This document shows, piece after piece, positions 40,768 through 52,315 of a stretch of DNA of 64,000 bases. The position numbers and the translations under genes are program-made. The notes beneath the pieces are model-generated. The model was given only the letters and a program-made list of their open reading frames with translations, was not told the origin of the DNA and searched no databases. Every line of letters begins with the position of its first letter. The first letter of the stretch is position 1. The DNA is from Plasmodiophora brassicae. Lineage: Eukaryota > Endomyxa > Phytomyxea > Plasmodiophorida > Plasmodiophoridae. The stretch lies in contig JASFAU010000002.1 of assembly GCA_039704465.1 (NCBI GenBank), positions 310,001 through 374,000 of the forward strand, written 5' to 3'.

Positions 40768-43700
40768 TTATTCCTTCTTGCGGGGCAGGCGCTGGTGTGC
40801 AGTGATGCGATCGCCCAGACTGAGAGCAATGCCCTGTGTCTTCGATCGAATGCGAATGTAACCCGCAATGGCTCCGGTGGACTGCTTTTCGACAGAGACG
40901 TTGACAAGCGCATCTTCGCCAAAGATCGACCTGGCATACAGGTTGACGGCAAGGAAATCGCATCCGCCGGAAAGAAGGCCGCGCTCAGTGAGGCAGTTCA
41001 TGTTCGCGAGGTCAGTGACGTGCTGAACGTACTCTTCCAGGTCTTGGATGTCGGTGTTAACAGGAACCTTGTTCTCCCATTCAAATTCGGCCCACATCGT
41101 TCGGAAGTCAGCGTCGGTACATATCGCGGGGACAATGTAGTCCATGATGTCCAGGTGGACTGAATTCATAACAACAAGCTGACGCTCCGTGATGCCGCTC
41201 GCGTCGTAGGCGATGTTGCCGAAGATGATCCCGGATTCCGTAGAGGAAACCTTGATGACTGCCTGGATTGTAACGGATCCATACGGCGCGATCGTGTGGC
41301 CCTGCGGACGCTCCACAAGTTTAAGGTCGCCGGATGTGGTCAGCTCAACGACAACGTTCTGAAGCGTTCTCTGTGTCTGGTTGATGATCAAGATGTCGAG
41401 AACTATGTCGTACTGGTGGACCGTTACATAGGCTTCTCCATACACTGGGTCGCTGAAGCCAGTGAGCTGGAAAACACGGTTCAGCCGAGTGGATCCACTC
41501 TCGCCTAACTCGGTATTTCTACACGTCATCGTTCAGGGACGGAGGGCTTAACGGTTCGACGGAAAATCTTACCCGATAGCTTTGCTGACATCAACTTCGT
41601 CATCGAAATCGAGCTCACCCAAACCAGTCTTGGGTTTGAGTTGACGAATAGACAAACCTTCATCAAACTGCGTCTTTGGAATTTCCGGTTTCTTGGTAGC
41701 ATCTGAAAGAGAACGGCGCTCTTTCAACATCTCCACGAAGACTTCGCGGCACTGCTTCAGAAACACGTCGGAATAGGATGTCGGGTCTAGAAGAACGTGA
41801 ATGCACCGCGAGATTCGATCAACAGAGTCTTGGTCAATTGGCGATGCACACCCTGGGGACAAGCCATAGCGAAGGATTGTTGCCATGGCCATCATCGCGT
41901 GCGATATCGACACATTCGATTGTGGTGAACCGAGTCCCAGCATAGACACCTCGCGTAATGCTATGATTGAAACGATCAGCCATAATCAGGCGAAAAGAAT
42001 CACGGCAATACCTAGTTTAGCCAGGGTATTGCAGAGGGCAGTAGCCAGGAAATAATCGCCATCTTTGATGAGTGCGTGAAGTGTCGTAGCATTGCCTTCG
42101 CGAATCAGCATAAGCGACAGAACACGCAGGAAGAGATAAAATAGCACTACCAATTTCAGCAGTGGCACTGTCGGGCACCATACCAGGAGCCTCGAGAACA
42201 CTTTGCTGCGCGTAAGTCCCATCCGGAAGAATGACTGGACGACTGGCAAATGCTGCTGTTGGGGTTTCCTCAGCGTTCTCCTCGTCCACCGAAGGCAGAG
42301 CGCCCTTCTGTGTCTCATCGACGAATGGAATTGGAGCAAGCGATGTCATAATCGCCGATTTAGCAATGGCTACAACCAGGCGTAAATCGACATGGATAGT
42401 TAGGCAGAAAATGGATTGCACAAACCGATGGATTCTTTGTCGACGGCGAACTCGCCAATTATCCACAACGCGACACGATAGACAAGGGAAAGCTTGATTT
42501 CAGAGAAGCTCTCGACAAGTTTTTCCAGAATAGTGACACGCAGCTAGGCAGACCGTAATGAGTAATGTAACGACAAATAGCAGACTCTAGTCCTACATGC
42601 TCGTATTCTTGGATGATTCCGCGTACGAAGTACATAACGTCCAAAGCGCTCTAGACATCCCGTTAATACGCAACCGTCCAACGACAACACGGAGACCCAC
42701 GTTTCCCTGGTCGTTACCGACGAAGTTTAACAGAAGAAGAGCAACGGTGTTTGCGACAATTGGGAAGCTAACAGCACATTCATAGATAGCCTCAACTGAA
42801 CGATAAGGGACATACGTCAGCGATGATTCTGACAAACCTAGGTTGGTGCCTTACCTAAAAGACCGCGATACTGCACAGCCAGCGTGTCGTTGGAAACTTC
42901 GGTTGCCAGAATTTCTTTTTTCAAGAAGTTGACGACATCGTGGGCGTTCCTGTGTGACACAAGCCGGCGCGCAATAGCCAGAGTCTTCTTTCGAATGTCG
43001 TGATTAGGAGTAGTGACAGTACGAAGAATATCCATAATGGATTCCTGCAAGATCTTCTCATGACGACCTTGAAGAGACTCCAGTTTGTCGAGTATAATGA
43101 GCTTGACGTTGTGGTCGGCCTCTGCAGCCAGCAGGAGAGACAAAGTCGAGACGCAAGCTCGAACAGCAGTTGGAGAACTCGACAAAGTCAACAGGGTATT
43201 TGCGGCTTCGTATGCCACAGTGTTCGATTCCGAGTTGAGCAACGAAAATATGCACCGGATGTACTTGGCCTTCGCAGCAGGGTCACCACGGCATACTTTT
43301 CGAACCAGTTCAAGAACAGCCATCTGGAAACTTTCCCCGAACGATGGAATCGACGGAAGAACGGAGTCCAAGTATTGGACAGCGCGATCGGTATCGCAAT
43401 GAAACAACATGAGAAACGCATTTCGCTTCGCCTGCATATTTGGTTCCGTCATCAGCAACTTCACCATCATATCAGGCGCATCCGGGATCAGATCAGGAAA
43501 GTTCTGCATGTCCTTCAGAACCCGTTCAGTTCACATTCTATACCGAACCGACCTGATAGATTTCGAACACTGCCAATACAGCGTTTTTGCGAACATACGA
43601 ATGGCGATGCTCCAGGTTAGCGGTAATTACCGGAATAAGGGATTCGAGAATTTCAGGGTGTTTGATCTTGCAGATAAGTCGCAAGGTCGACCCTCGAATG

Positions 43701-44162
43701 TACTCGTTGGGACTCTCAAGATCGTTTCGGATGTAATTGCTAAATGCCATAATAAGGAAATATGGACTATACCAGGCATTTGGCGAGCACATGATCTTAC
43801 CAGACGAGAATCATTTCAGGCAGCAGAGCGCCGTTAGCGTCCGTCATATCGATGCACTCCCAGAAAATCAGTAGAATCTTCTTCAATGGCTCGTCATCGC
43901 ATTGCAGGCATGATTTAATGACAGGCATGAGCATGTTTCGTTGTGGTTCGCCATTAAGCGTCAATAAGATAATCTGGAAGAAGCATCAACGGGACGAAGG
44001 AAAACATAAGCAGATGCCGCCGCGCCATACTTGTTTCAGTGCGGCCTTCTTGTCATCGATATTGGCGCTGTCGAGCTTGGCCCGAATATCACTCGACTTG
44101 AGCGACCCGACGTCATCGCTGTGGATCAGTACAGTGCACTGCACGTCGACTGCAGATGCCAT
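40768..44162 (-). CDS. COPB1: Coatomer subunit beta (COPI), eleven exons
   Basis: Exons 44031-44162, 43801-43973, 43553-43739, 42855-43503, 42701-42795, 42597-42650, 42426-42543, 42184-42369, 42012-42095, 41573-41960 and 40768-41518 give 938 residues (human 953). Ten introns: one of 88 nt, the rest 49-61. It is the beta subunit of the COPI F-subcomplex, coating Golgi-derived vesicles and binding Arf1. N-terminal adaptin-like HEAT repeats ([40 protein letters not shown]) lead to the hinge ([14 protein letters not shown]) and the appendage domain ([73 protein letters not shown]). Exon phases are all consistent. Tail-to-tail with the acyltransferase. Confidence 0.97.
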
Positions 44163-44480
44163 GACCAACCCAACTCAGCGATTGGCGATTGCGGATAAAC
44201 CAAGCCCACCAAAAAACGAGTTCGCGACTGTCCTAATTTCCGACAACGGCGTTTTGGAGGTCGCGGCCCGTCACTGATTCGTGAAATCGCAGTACAGTAA
44301 GTAGGTACATGCCATGGTACATGCTAACATGCAGTAATGTCAGCAACGATAGATAACAACCCGCCGTTTTGCTATTAAGAATACACGGTAGCACAAGATT
44401 TCAGTGTTGTACGGTACGTATGTATTATAGTATGGTGCCATGGGGCTGAGACCTTGAGTGCGCCACGGCGTTCTTCCGCA
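44163..44480. other. Divergent spacer, about 320 bp
   Basis: Separates coatomer beta from Y14. It contains short palindromic words (GTACATGCCATGGTACATGC at about 44306) and nothing coding. Confidence 0.5.
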
Positions 44481-44962
44481 ATGGCAATGAGCGACGACGA
44501 GACGCGCTCGCCCGTCCGGCGAACCAGGGGTCGCGGCCATCATCGCAAGACAGACGACTACGATGAGCGGTACAAAGGCCCCGCCGGTCAGTTCGAGTCG
44601 GTCGCTGGCAAATCGTCCGCTGCCGGTGCACCGTTGCCTTGTACGTCCCTTGCTTCTGTGATGCGTAACGAAATTTCACCATTCGCATCGCAGCTGTTGA
44701 GGGATGGATCATTATCGTAACGAACGTCCATGAAGAGGCCCAGGAAGACGATATCTATGATCGATTCGCTGACTATGGCGAGATTAAGCAGCTTCACCTG
44801 AACCTCGACAGGCAGACCGGTTTCGTTAAAGGCTATGCGTTGATCGAGTATGGGACCTCTGAAGAAGCCGAGCATGCCATCAAGGCGGAGAACAACAAGA
44901 TGCTGCTCGAGCAGAAGATCCACGTCGACTGGGCGTTTAAATCCCCCAGTGGTCGCCGTTGA
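44481..44962 (+). CDS. RBM8A: Y14/RBM8A, exon-junction-complex RNA-recognition protein
   Basis: Exons 44481-44640 and 44694-44962 (53-nt intron with GTACGT donor) give 142 residues. A basic RG-containing N-terminus precedes [20 protein letters not shown], the RRM RNP2-like strand with the Y14-typical [25 protein letters not shown] (RNP1 region) and HVDWAF follow at the end of the domain. The junction restores Ser-Val-Glu-Gly-Trp exactly. Y14 heterodimerises with Mago through its RRM and marks spliced mRNA. The presence of EJC machinery fits the intron-rich genes here. The Arg/Ser-rich C-terminal tail of animal Y14 is reduced to a few residues. Confidence 0.94.
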
Positions 44963-45011
44963 CCTGCCTCCATAAGTACACTTGAGCGACACTGATGTAT
45001 GTAGGTATTAG

Positions 45012-46067
45012 TTACGCGCAACTCAATCTTCGAACAGCCTCGAGCGTCTCCCGGCACGCCATCTCTACGTCAGGACGCTCGTGGTCTTCCTCGGCATCCA
45101 TACGTTCTTGAACTAGAGCAGCGCATCGGCGGGAGGCGTTTGTCGTTACCCACGGGCACCATGGCCTATGCTCATGGACAACGTCGAACTGGACTTGATC
45201 CGGCCTCCTTGGCGACGATGGCCTGGAGATGACCATCGCATTGCCGAAGATATCCAGACCCGAGGATGGCAGTTCGCAAACACTAGAGACCCGTTCGCCA
45301 ATTCGGAATATAGCGGGAGGAGATTCATCTTGAGAGGCGCGACATTTCCGCTTCACCGTCGGTTCCGTTCCGGGCGATGATAGTGCTCGCCGCTTGCCAA
45401 CCATCCTATGGCCCGTGGACGCCGTCTTGGGACCTATCGGCACAGAGCGTCCACATACGCTGCATTCGATGACGTAACGCAACGTAGGTGACAATCGCCA
45501 TCCATGCACAGCAAGGGCCTGCAGAACATCGGGATTCGCATCTCTAGCAGCAACTAGTTCTCGAATTTCATGCGCATCAGGGTTGAAAGATTCCAGACGA
45601 GCACGATAATCTCGCAAGATCGACATTGAATCGACAGGAAGAACGCGCGCTGGTGATCCGATGGGCACGCCGCTGAAAGGACAGCTCCGGGAATGACGAT
45701 TGGGCAACGTCTATACGGCACATTACGACGCGAGCAACACGCCAGCATATTACGGCGGGCTGACCTGTGCAATTTGCTGGATAAACGCGGTGCGTGCGTG
45801 CCCATGCAAACGCTCGCTGGGTTGAACCAGAGCGCGTCGATGACAATAGCCGCACTCTAGCGCGTTGACACCGACGCAGCGCCAACCGCGCGCGCACAGT
45901 ACCAGCGGTGACAGTTGCGCGTCATGCCGCCACCGATCGACCCGGAACGACCGCAGCGCGTCCAGCACATTGGTGCCGGGCGGCGGCGCCAACGATGCGG
46001 CCAGCGACGATCGCACAGAGTCGCGCGCTTCCCGCCACCGTACCGCGTCGTCCGGTTCGGAAGCCAT
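45012..46067 (-). CDS. ZC3HC1: ZC3HC1/NIPA-type nuclear-basket zinc protein (Rsm1/Pml39 family)
   Basis: Exons 45765-46067 and 45012-45710 (54-nt intron) give 333 residues. The N-terminal C3HC zinc finger is clear: LRSFRVDRWRHDAQLSPLVL, CARGWRCVGVNALECGYC, then NRHSRSCPF after the splice, supplying the His and last Cys. A second, Rsm1-like module reads VIECSVCGRSV with HEHRPWCPWV downstream. Together these are the paired BIR-like folds of ZC3HC1, a TPR-associated nuclear-basket component and possible SCF adaptor. A basic cluster (GKRRALSS...VKRKCR) lies in the inter-domain insertion. Converges on Y14 with a 49-nt gap between stops. Confidence 0.85.
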
Positions 46068-46320
46068 TGTGCGCGGTCCGCCTGTCAGTGACTGCTGCCA
46101 CGACGGCCCACTGCGGTCCGCTCCTCGCGTGTCGTCAGGCGACTGCAGGATCACTTGGGGGGACAGATTTTCGAATGGCGCCAAAAGGTTTACTGTGACG
46201 CGGCAATGACGGGGCCCATGTTCGCGTGCCTTCTCGAACGTGGCGACGGAGGCGGCTGCTGTCACGGGCGGTGACGCTGCGTATTGCGGTGATGGAGCGC
46301 ATTGTGCTTATCGAAGGAGC

Positions 46321-47798
46321 ATGGCTACACCGGCAGACTGCGTCGCGTCTGATGATGCATCGTCGGCGTCGCCGCACGTCCCCGTGTACATTCATCGTAC
46401 GCGCTCGCAGATCTTCGTAAGGCGTGGCATGGGATTACGCGATCCCGCCAAGTCCGACGGTGGATTGTCTTGGTAGAAGTACACAGAGGACGTGAATCAG
46501 CCGGAGCCGTTGCAGGATGTGCAGGATGCCGAAGACGACATCCGCCTGCGAATGAACCGGCATAGCGCTCGTCATCTGTCGAGCGACGTCGTGGCGATGC
46601 AGACCGTCTGGTCTTCTATCAATACGGCGAATGACGCGACGAAACCAAGCCGGGCCCCGATCGGCATTGTCAAGAGCAACCACTCGCTTGTGGAATTCGA
46701 GCCCGTTGCCGGTTCGTCGATACGGTCCAAGGTCCCCAGTCTCCACGACGTTCGGCTGTCGTGGGGCGAGCGTCCTCGCAACGTTCTCGTTGTACTCAAG
46801 CGAGGCCTGTCCGCCGCACGTGTTGTTCTACTGGAGTTAGCGGTCTGGCTCATCGAGGTCCAGAAGATTAACGTGATCGTAGAGCCAACGGTGAAGGCCG
46901 ACGTGGAACCTGACGTTGCCCAGCGTCTGTCGTCGTGGGATGGCGACGAAGCCAAGAAGCGAATTCTGTCAACAGCGGATCTGGTGGTCATCCTGGGCGG
47001 AGACGGCACAATCCTCTGGACGAGCCAACTGTTTCATGGAGCTCGATCCGGTGATATACCCCCCATCATGGCGTTCGCCATGGGCACCCTCGGGTTCATG
47101 ACCCCATTCCAGGTTGCGGACTGGAAGGGCGATCTCACACACGTCATTGAAACGTGCCCGGGCATATCGCTCCGGGATCGTTTGGTCTGTAGACATTACG
47201 AAAAGGTAACGCCAGTTTGGACGCAAGCGATCACCTTTACCCACGTTCACGTAGGACGATGATCCGAATCGGGCTTCTCCTCAGCACGAGTATTCCGTCG
47301 TCAACGAAATCTGCATTGATCGAGGTGGCGAGCAGGCGCTGACCAATATCGAATGTTTCGCCGATGGCCATTTCGTCACTCGAATTCGCGCCGATGGCGT
47401 TATTGTTTCGACCCCAACTGGGTCCACTGCCTGTTAGACAGCGCGTGCTCCCCACAACCTCTGCTCGCGAAAGTGACGTCGCCATTGCAGATTCACTTTC
47501 ATGCGGTGCGAGCATCGTTCACCCATCGTGCCGGTCGATCCTGTTGACGGCGATATGCCCTCACAGCCTCAGTTTCCGTCCCATCGTCTTCTCGGCCGGT
47601 GTGACCATTACACTGCGATCACAGTTGCCGGCGTCGGCCACGTTCGATGGTGCCCGACGAGTAGCCCTGCAGGCTGGCGACACTGTCCAAGTCCAGACGT
47701 CGCAGTACCCATTGGCTTTCGTATGCAAGGAGAGCGAATCAGCGGACTGGCTCAGAAACATAAGTACCAGTCTGCACTGGAACTCCAAGTCGTGCTGA
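46321..47798 (+). CDS. NADK: NAD kinase, four exons
   Basis: Exons 46321-46416, 46477-47205, 47285-47432 and 47491-47798 (introns 60, 79 and 58 nt) give 426 residues. The enzyme phosphorylates NAD to NADP with ATP. Motifs: LVVILGGDGTILWTSQLF (diphosphate-kinase-like GGDGT), FAMGTLGFMTPF, VVNEICIDRG (NE/D motif), and VSTPTGSTAYSLSCGAS, the last made whole only by removing intron 3 (donor GTTAGA). ICPHSLSFRPIV follows, then WNSKSC near the end. The N-terminal 100 residues are polar, without a clear targeting signal, so a cytosolic form resembling human NADK is likely. Shares a divergent promoter region with ZC3HC1. Confidence 0.95.
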
Positions 47799-47799
47799 G

Positions 47800-48539
47800 T
47801 CAAGTTCCCATTACACTACAGTATGTTGGGACCCATGTTATGATGCCTGATTTTACAGCCGGTTTTCGCATATTCCACGTGTCACTCTCACCGGGCCCAT
47901 GAATCAATCGTGGCGATGATGGTGGTAGCAGTGGGGTGGTATGGAGCAGCGAGGTTCGCGACGTTTTCGCGTGATCCCTGACGATATTCACGACATCGGC
48001 TGACGGTCATGGTTTCAAGTGAAGCATTGCCGTCAATTACGTTGCGCTGTACCACCTACAGTTGTGGAGAAGAGTTTCTGTCGCTTCACCAGCCAGCGAG
48101 TACGCTTGCCGGCCGAATGCGTGGATGGCTGAATGTCGTACACGCCGGCGAACGTAGTCCATGGAAACCCCTTCCGCAGACGAGCGTCGCCATTCATTTA
48201 GAATCGCTACAGTTTTCTGCCGCTTTTCCTCGTCCTGTAAAGACTCATCTCCTTCCGCTTCGAAGCATGAATTTGCGTGCACATTCGCTGGTACAGTGTA
48301 ACGTGAATACGGTATAACATCGTTGAGCCAAGCATTAATGTGAGCGTCGTGATCCACTAAATTATCGCTCCCGCGTCTGAAGAGCTGCTACCGTTTATTG
48401 TTCTGTCGTGTCGCGCGCGAATCTCGGCGATCAAGCTTTGGTTGTTCACATGAGCGTCAACGGGATGAGTAAGTGCCGGAATAGTTGAAGTGCAGCACAA
48501 GTTTGTACTAGAGCTACAAGGCCGACCGTACAACCCCAT
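47800..48539 (-). CDS. Orphan gene, tail-to-tail with NAD kinase
   Basis: ATG 48539 opens MGLYGRPCSSSTNLCCTSTI, continuing HPVDAHVNNQSLIAEIRARH. A 35-nt GT-AG segment (48358-48392) would join it in frame to DAHINAWLNDVIPYSRYTVP and DEEKRQKTVAILNEWRRSSA...VRRRVRHSAIHAFGRQAYSL, then a further intron near 48010-48070 to VVNIVRDHAKTSRTSLLHTT. Protein-like composition throughout. The Glu-Glu-Lys-Arg helix and AFGRQAYSLA faintly recall poly(A)-polymerase starts, but I would not assign it. The 35-nt intron is shorter than any other here, so exon structure is tentative. Its stop, two bases beyond the NADK stop, implies overlapping 3' UTRs. Confidence 0.4.
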
Positions 48540-48655
48540 TGGCCTATACGCCTTTCTTAGAATATTGGGTTACATTGTGAAGACCGGAGTGCCAAGTAGG
48601 TAGGTCATTGGCCTCCCAGGCCGCAACAGTTATTGTTGCTTTCAGTGAAGCGGGC

Positions 48656-49274
48656 CTACGAATACGCTGGAGGTGGATCGTCCACGTTGCTGACGGGATG
48701 CCCGGGGTTGACACCGCCCTGGAACGCTGACTGCGGGTCCTGTTGAAGTGGGGCAAGACACAGCCGTGGCACGTACGGAGGTTGCTGAACGGGTTCAACA
48801 GACGAAACCGCCATCGCCGGATGAGCCGAACGTTCGTTTTGACACTAAGCAAAGAGTTCGCCAAATGAACTTTCATGCTCCACGTAAAACACTGAGAGAG
48901 CGAAAATACCTGGACAGGCCGACCTGGCTCATGCTCCTGATTCTGCCCTGGAATCGCGTTTGGTTCAGGGTTTGGTGACTCCTGTTGAGGTGGCTCCGGG
49001 TTCCTAGCATGGGCTGAACAGCGGTAATGAGAGGAGACCCTGTGCCGTGTTTTGATGCCTGCCAACTAACCACGATCCCACGCCTTTCGGAAGCACCTGC
49101 CATCCGCGTACGTGTCACAACCGAGGCGACGAGTTCCCAAACTCATTTGACAGTATACCATGCGAACATGAAGCAGCAAGCCAGAGCGCCAACGCACCCG
49201 TCGATCCGTCGCAGGTGATGGCGCCGCCTCCCGAAATGCCGGTGATGATGCTGATGGTGACGACGACGCCCCAT
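48656..49274 (-). CDS. Cys-rich PPxY protein, paralogue B, four exons
   Basis: Exons 49159-49274, 49071-49096 (26 nt), 48910-49013 and 48656-48844 (introns 62, 57 and 65 nt) give 144 residues. The N-terminus is Arg/His-rich (MGRRRHHQHHHRHFGRRRHH), then a short Cys/hydrophobic patch (CVGALACCFMFAWCFRKAW) that could be palmitoylated or insert in a membrane. A Pro/Gln/Asn/Glu-rich linker follows, and the terminal DDPPPAYS, a PPxY ligand for WW domains (Nedd4-type E3s). Intron 1 splits a Trp codon in the same phase and place as in the neighbour at 49433-50043, and both last exons are 189 nt, so these are tandem duplicates. Architecture resembles WBP1/VOPP1 proteins, without proof of homology. Confidence 0.75.
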
Positions 49275-49432
49275 ACTGTGGAAACGATAGTACTATTCTC
49301 GCGTGCCTGTCCGAGATTTGCGGCGGCAAGGTGACGTCATTGGGAAAGCTTCTATCAACATGGCTACGGACAGATCGACAGACACGTTTAGATGGTCCAA
49401 TAACGTATGCTGCATTGATCGCGGTTAATGGA

Positions 49433-50043
49433 TTAAGAGTACGGCGGAGGTGGATCCATCCCCTTGCTGCCAGGGTACCCGTAGCTGGCATTCTGGACGG
49501 CGGGCTGCTGGTACTGCTGAGGCGGTACGAATTGCTGCTGTTGCTGCCCATGCTGCGGCTGTTGGACGTATTGTACAGGCGCTGCCACCATCACCGGACG
49601 ACCAGATGCATCGTACAATTGCTGAAGGCGGGATCCGTCAGTAAAATGGCAACGAACTCTGATACAGGAAACGGACTTGGACAGGTCGGCCCGATGCATC
49701 GTAGAATTGTTGCGGTTGTTGGGCGTAGGCCTGCTGCTGACCCGGGTACCCGTTTGGAGCGCGTTGCTGACCTGGGTACCCACCTTGTGCAGCATGTTGC
49801 GGTTGCTGAGGTTGTGCCTGATTCTGGTTGTTCTTACTCGAACCTGAAGAGCCACTAGTAAGCACACGTCGGATGACAACATGGATCCCGAGCGCACCGT
49901 CATCGCAGATCTTCTTGCAGCACCTGTCGTCCGCGTGTCAGATTCGAAACGCACCGTCAGATCACTTGACAATAGTACCAGCAGCATAGAAAGCAGCAGG
50001 CGAGCTCCTCGATGCATCCGCACAGGTCGCCCAGGTCGCCCAT
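49433..50043 (-). CDS. Cys-rich PPxY protein, paralogue A, three exons
   Basis: Exons 49979-50043, 49677-49923 and 49433-49621 (two 55-nt introns) give 166 residues. The first 30 residues are strikingly Cys-rich: LCGCIEELACCFLCCW, split by the intron at the Trp codon, then CCKKICDDG, a likely multi-palmitoylated or membrane-embedded patch. The rest is Gln/Pro/Gly/Tyr-rich with GGYPGQQ- and NGYPGQQ-type repeats and two copies of YDASGRPV that flank intron 2. The terminus is MDPPPPYS, a PPxY WW-domain ligand. Probably a small peripheral membrane adaptor for a HECT ubiquitin ligase or endosomal sorting. Inference only. Confidence 0.8.
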
Positions 50044-50271
50044 CGCGCCAACGTGACACGTGCACCGGCGGCGGCGGCGGCGGCCACTTTGCAGCCGGAG
50101 TTGCTCTGCGCTCCGCGGCTTTCCAGAAGAAAATCAATACCAAACCCGACTCGCGTTCCAGAAAACGCTGTTTTTGCCACGTCAGCGACTGCGAAAAAGC
50201 TGCACGACAGGAGCACCTGGAAACAGACTCAGAGCGAACAGTATGACGCGTTACAGGAATGGCAGAGGGGA

Positions 50272-52162
50272 TCACAGTTGTTTAATCATGTACGGCCCCA
50301 CAAGCTCGTAGCCCAGCTTTCGATAGTAATGGCGGGTGCCGACGCCGGAGATGACCGCGACCTGCCTGCTACAGTGCTCGTCACGCGCGATTCGCTCGGC
50401 TTCTTCCATGAGCAGGCGGCCGTATCCACGGTGCTGTTGCAGCGCATCGAGGCCCAGCCCAGATCTGGCGACATTGTTGTCGCCAACGTGCACAGCGGTT
50501 CCGTAGACGTGAAGTTCACGGATCAACGACGTCGGGGACGACGTCAGCTCAGGACGGAACGTCTGCTTGCCGCAGCGACGCAGCCGAAGCATGCCAACCA
50601 AAGTGTCTTGCTGTGCGTCTTCATAGGACAGGAACGTCTCCCAGTCTCCGTTTGCAACGTAGTCGCGTCGGATCAATTCGACCTGGGTGGGAATCATACC
50701 CTGATGCAGTGAGCGCATACCTGCCTCCCTTTCGAAACGACTCAGTCGGGATGCTTTGTAAAGACACCTGACGCGATTGCATACCGGGTACGGACGTCGC
50801 GGCACACGAGGCCGAGGTCGTTCATGCGCTGGAGGACTTGCTCGCGAAGATTCCCAGTGTCAACTCCTGACGACGATACCAACGGGAGTGGGATGTCGCG
50901 TTGGATCCGGTAGATTCGGGTCCACGGCGGGACCAACGACAGCGCGTGTGCCAGCAGGTCAACCAACTGCTGTGGCGAATACGGCTTGTACACACCCGCC
51001 TTCCACAGCTCGTACAGGCCGGTCCCCCGGATGACGCTACAATAGCGGGTCAATGACAATGCGGGTGCATACCGCCAGCGAAGGAACGTACAGCGTCGGG
51101 TATATCTTCAAGCCATCAGGTCGGAAGTCGGGGTTCTCGAACAGCTCTTTGAAGGACAGGAGGTCGCGCTGAAGGCCGACATTTGGAAGGTCAGGCATGA
51201 TGTGCGAGACAACTTTGTATCCAGCATCCTTGGCGATTTCGAAGGCTTTCGTCACCGCCTGAACGGTGTGTCCACGGTTCGTGTCGCGGGCGACGTCTTC
51301 ATAGACTGACTGGACCCCGATCTCAAGCCGAGTACAGCCGTACGAAAGCATGTCGGAGATGTGCGGGCGAAGGCAGTAGTCGGGACGAGTCTCGATTGTG
51401 ATTCCAACACACTTCCGAAGTGATTCTTCGCTCCACCTGACCGCCTCTTCGATGGACTGGCTGTTGTGCCCGCTGAGCGCATCGTGCAGTCTCGAGACGA
51501 ACATCTCTCGATACGCTTTCGGAAGCGACATGAACGTGCCTCCCATGATGATGTACTCGACCTTATCGGTTTCATGCCCCAGTGACTTCAACTGTTTCAA
51601 TCGTTCACGAGCCTGTTCGTATGGATCATAACGAGCCCGAATTGCTCGCAGCGAGGTCGGTTCGTATCTGAAACCGACGATTTAGACCACACTAGAAACA
51701 GGCGAAGACCATACCCATGCCGTACCCAGTGTACGATTGCGTCGAATACTCAAAGTCGCTGTCAGGACCCCCTGGACAGTAAATGCAGACGTTGCCAGTC
51801 ATGGCAATATGCGGGCATCGATGTGGCTTGCACATGACCTATGGGTTCATTGAGTGATGAAGACAAGGTGACACTATGGTAATAAATCATACAGCGACGA
51901 CAGCTACACCCGACGCAGTGCGAACCGGTCGAGCACGAAGCAATGGCAGCAACCGGTGGCGATGTTGTTTCGGACAGGCCTCGACCAGCTCCACACGCTT
52001 CGGATGCGAGCATCTGTACTTCTTCGTAATCTTCCTCGCAATCTTCACTACATCCACATCGTCGCCCTTCGACATCGTTAGCGCATTGAGGACCTCATTG
52101 ACGACAAGCGACGCGATCGCCAGACGACCAGGCGTCTCTACACCAGGCTCCTGCCGTCCCAT
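50272..52162 (-). CDS. ELP3: Elongator catalytic subunit ELP3, five exons
   Basis: Exons 51893-52162, 51726-51838, 51092-51667, 50785-51036 and 50272-50728 (introns 54-58 nt) give 555 residues (human 547). ELP3 is a radical-SAM/acetyl-CoA enzyme that carboxymethylates tRNA wobble uridine. Seen: [40 protein letters not shown] (iron-sulfur cysteines), [81 protein letters not shown], then the acetyltransferase part with [36 protein letters not shown] and [20 protein letters not shown]. All catalytic regions are intact. Four introns fall at boundaries restoring universally conserved residues. Confidence 0.97.
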
Positions 52163-52315
52163 GGTCGCGCGTGCAGGATCCGACGCACCGTCACGGACTC
52201 CGTCAACTCCGCGGCGATGCGAAGGTCATCTCATCCAAACGCGTTCCCCGGTCCCGCCCGGCTTTGGTAAAAGTATACAAACTGTTTATGGATACAGGCG
52301 TGTCCTATGCTAAGC

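Noticed and set aside
45012..46067. Inhibitor-of-apoptosis BIR protein
   Set aside because: Cys/His spacing and ARGW...CVGVNALECGYC fit the C3HC/Rsm1 family (ZC3HC1), whose fold is only BIR-like.
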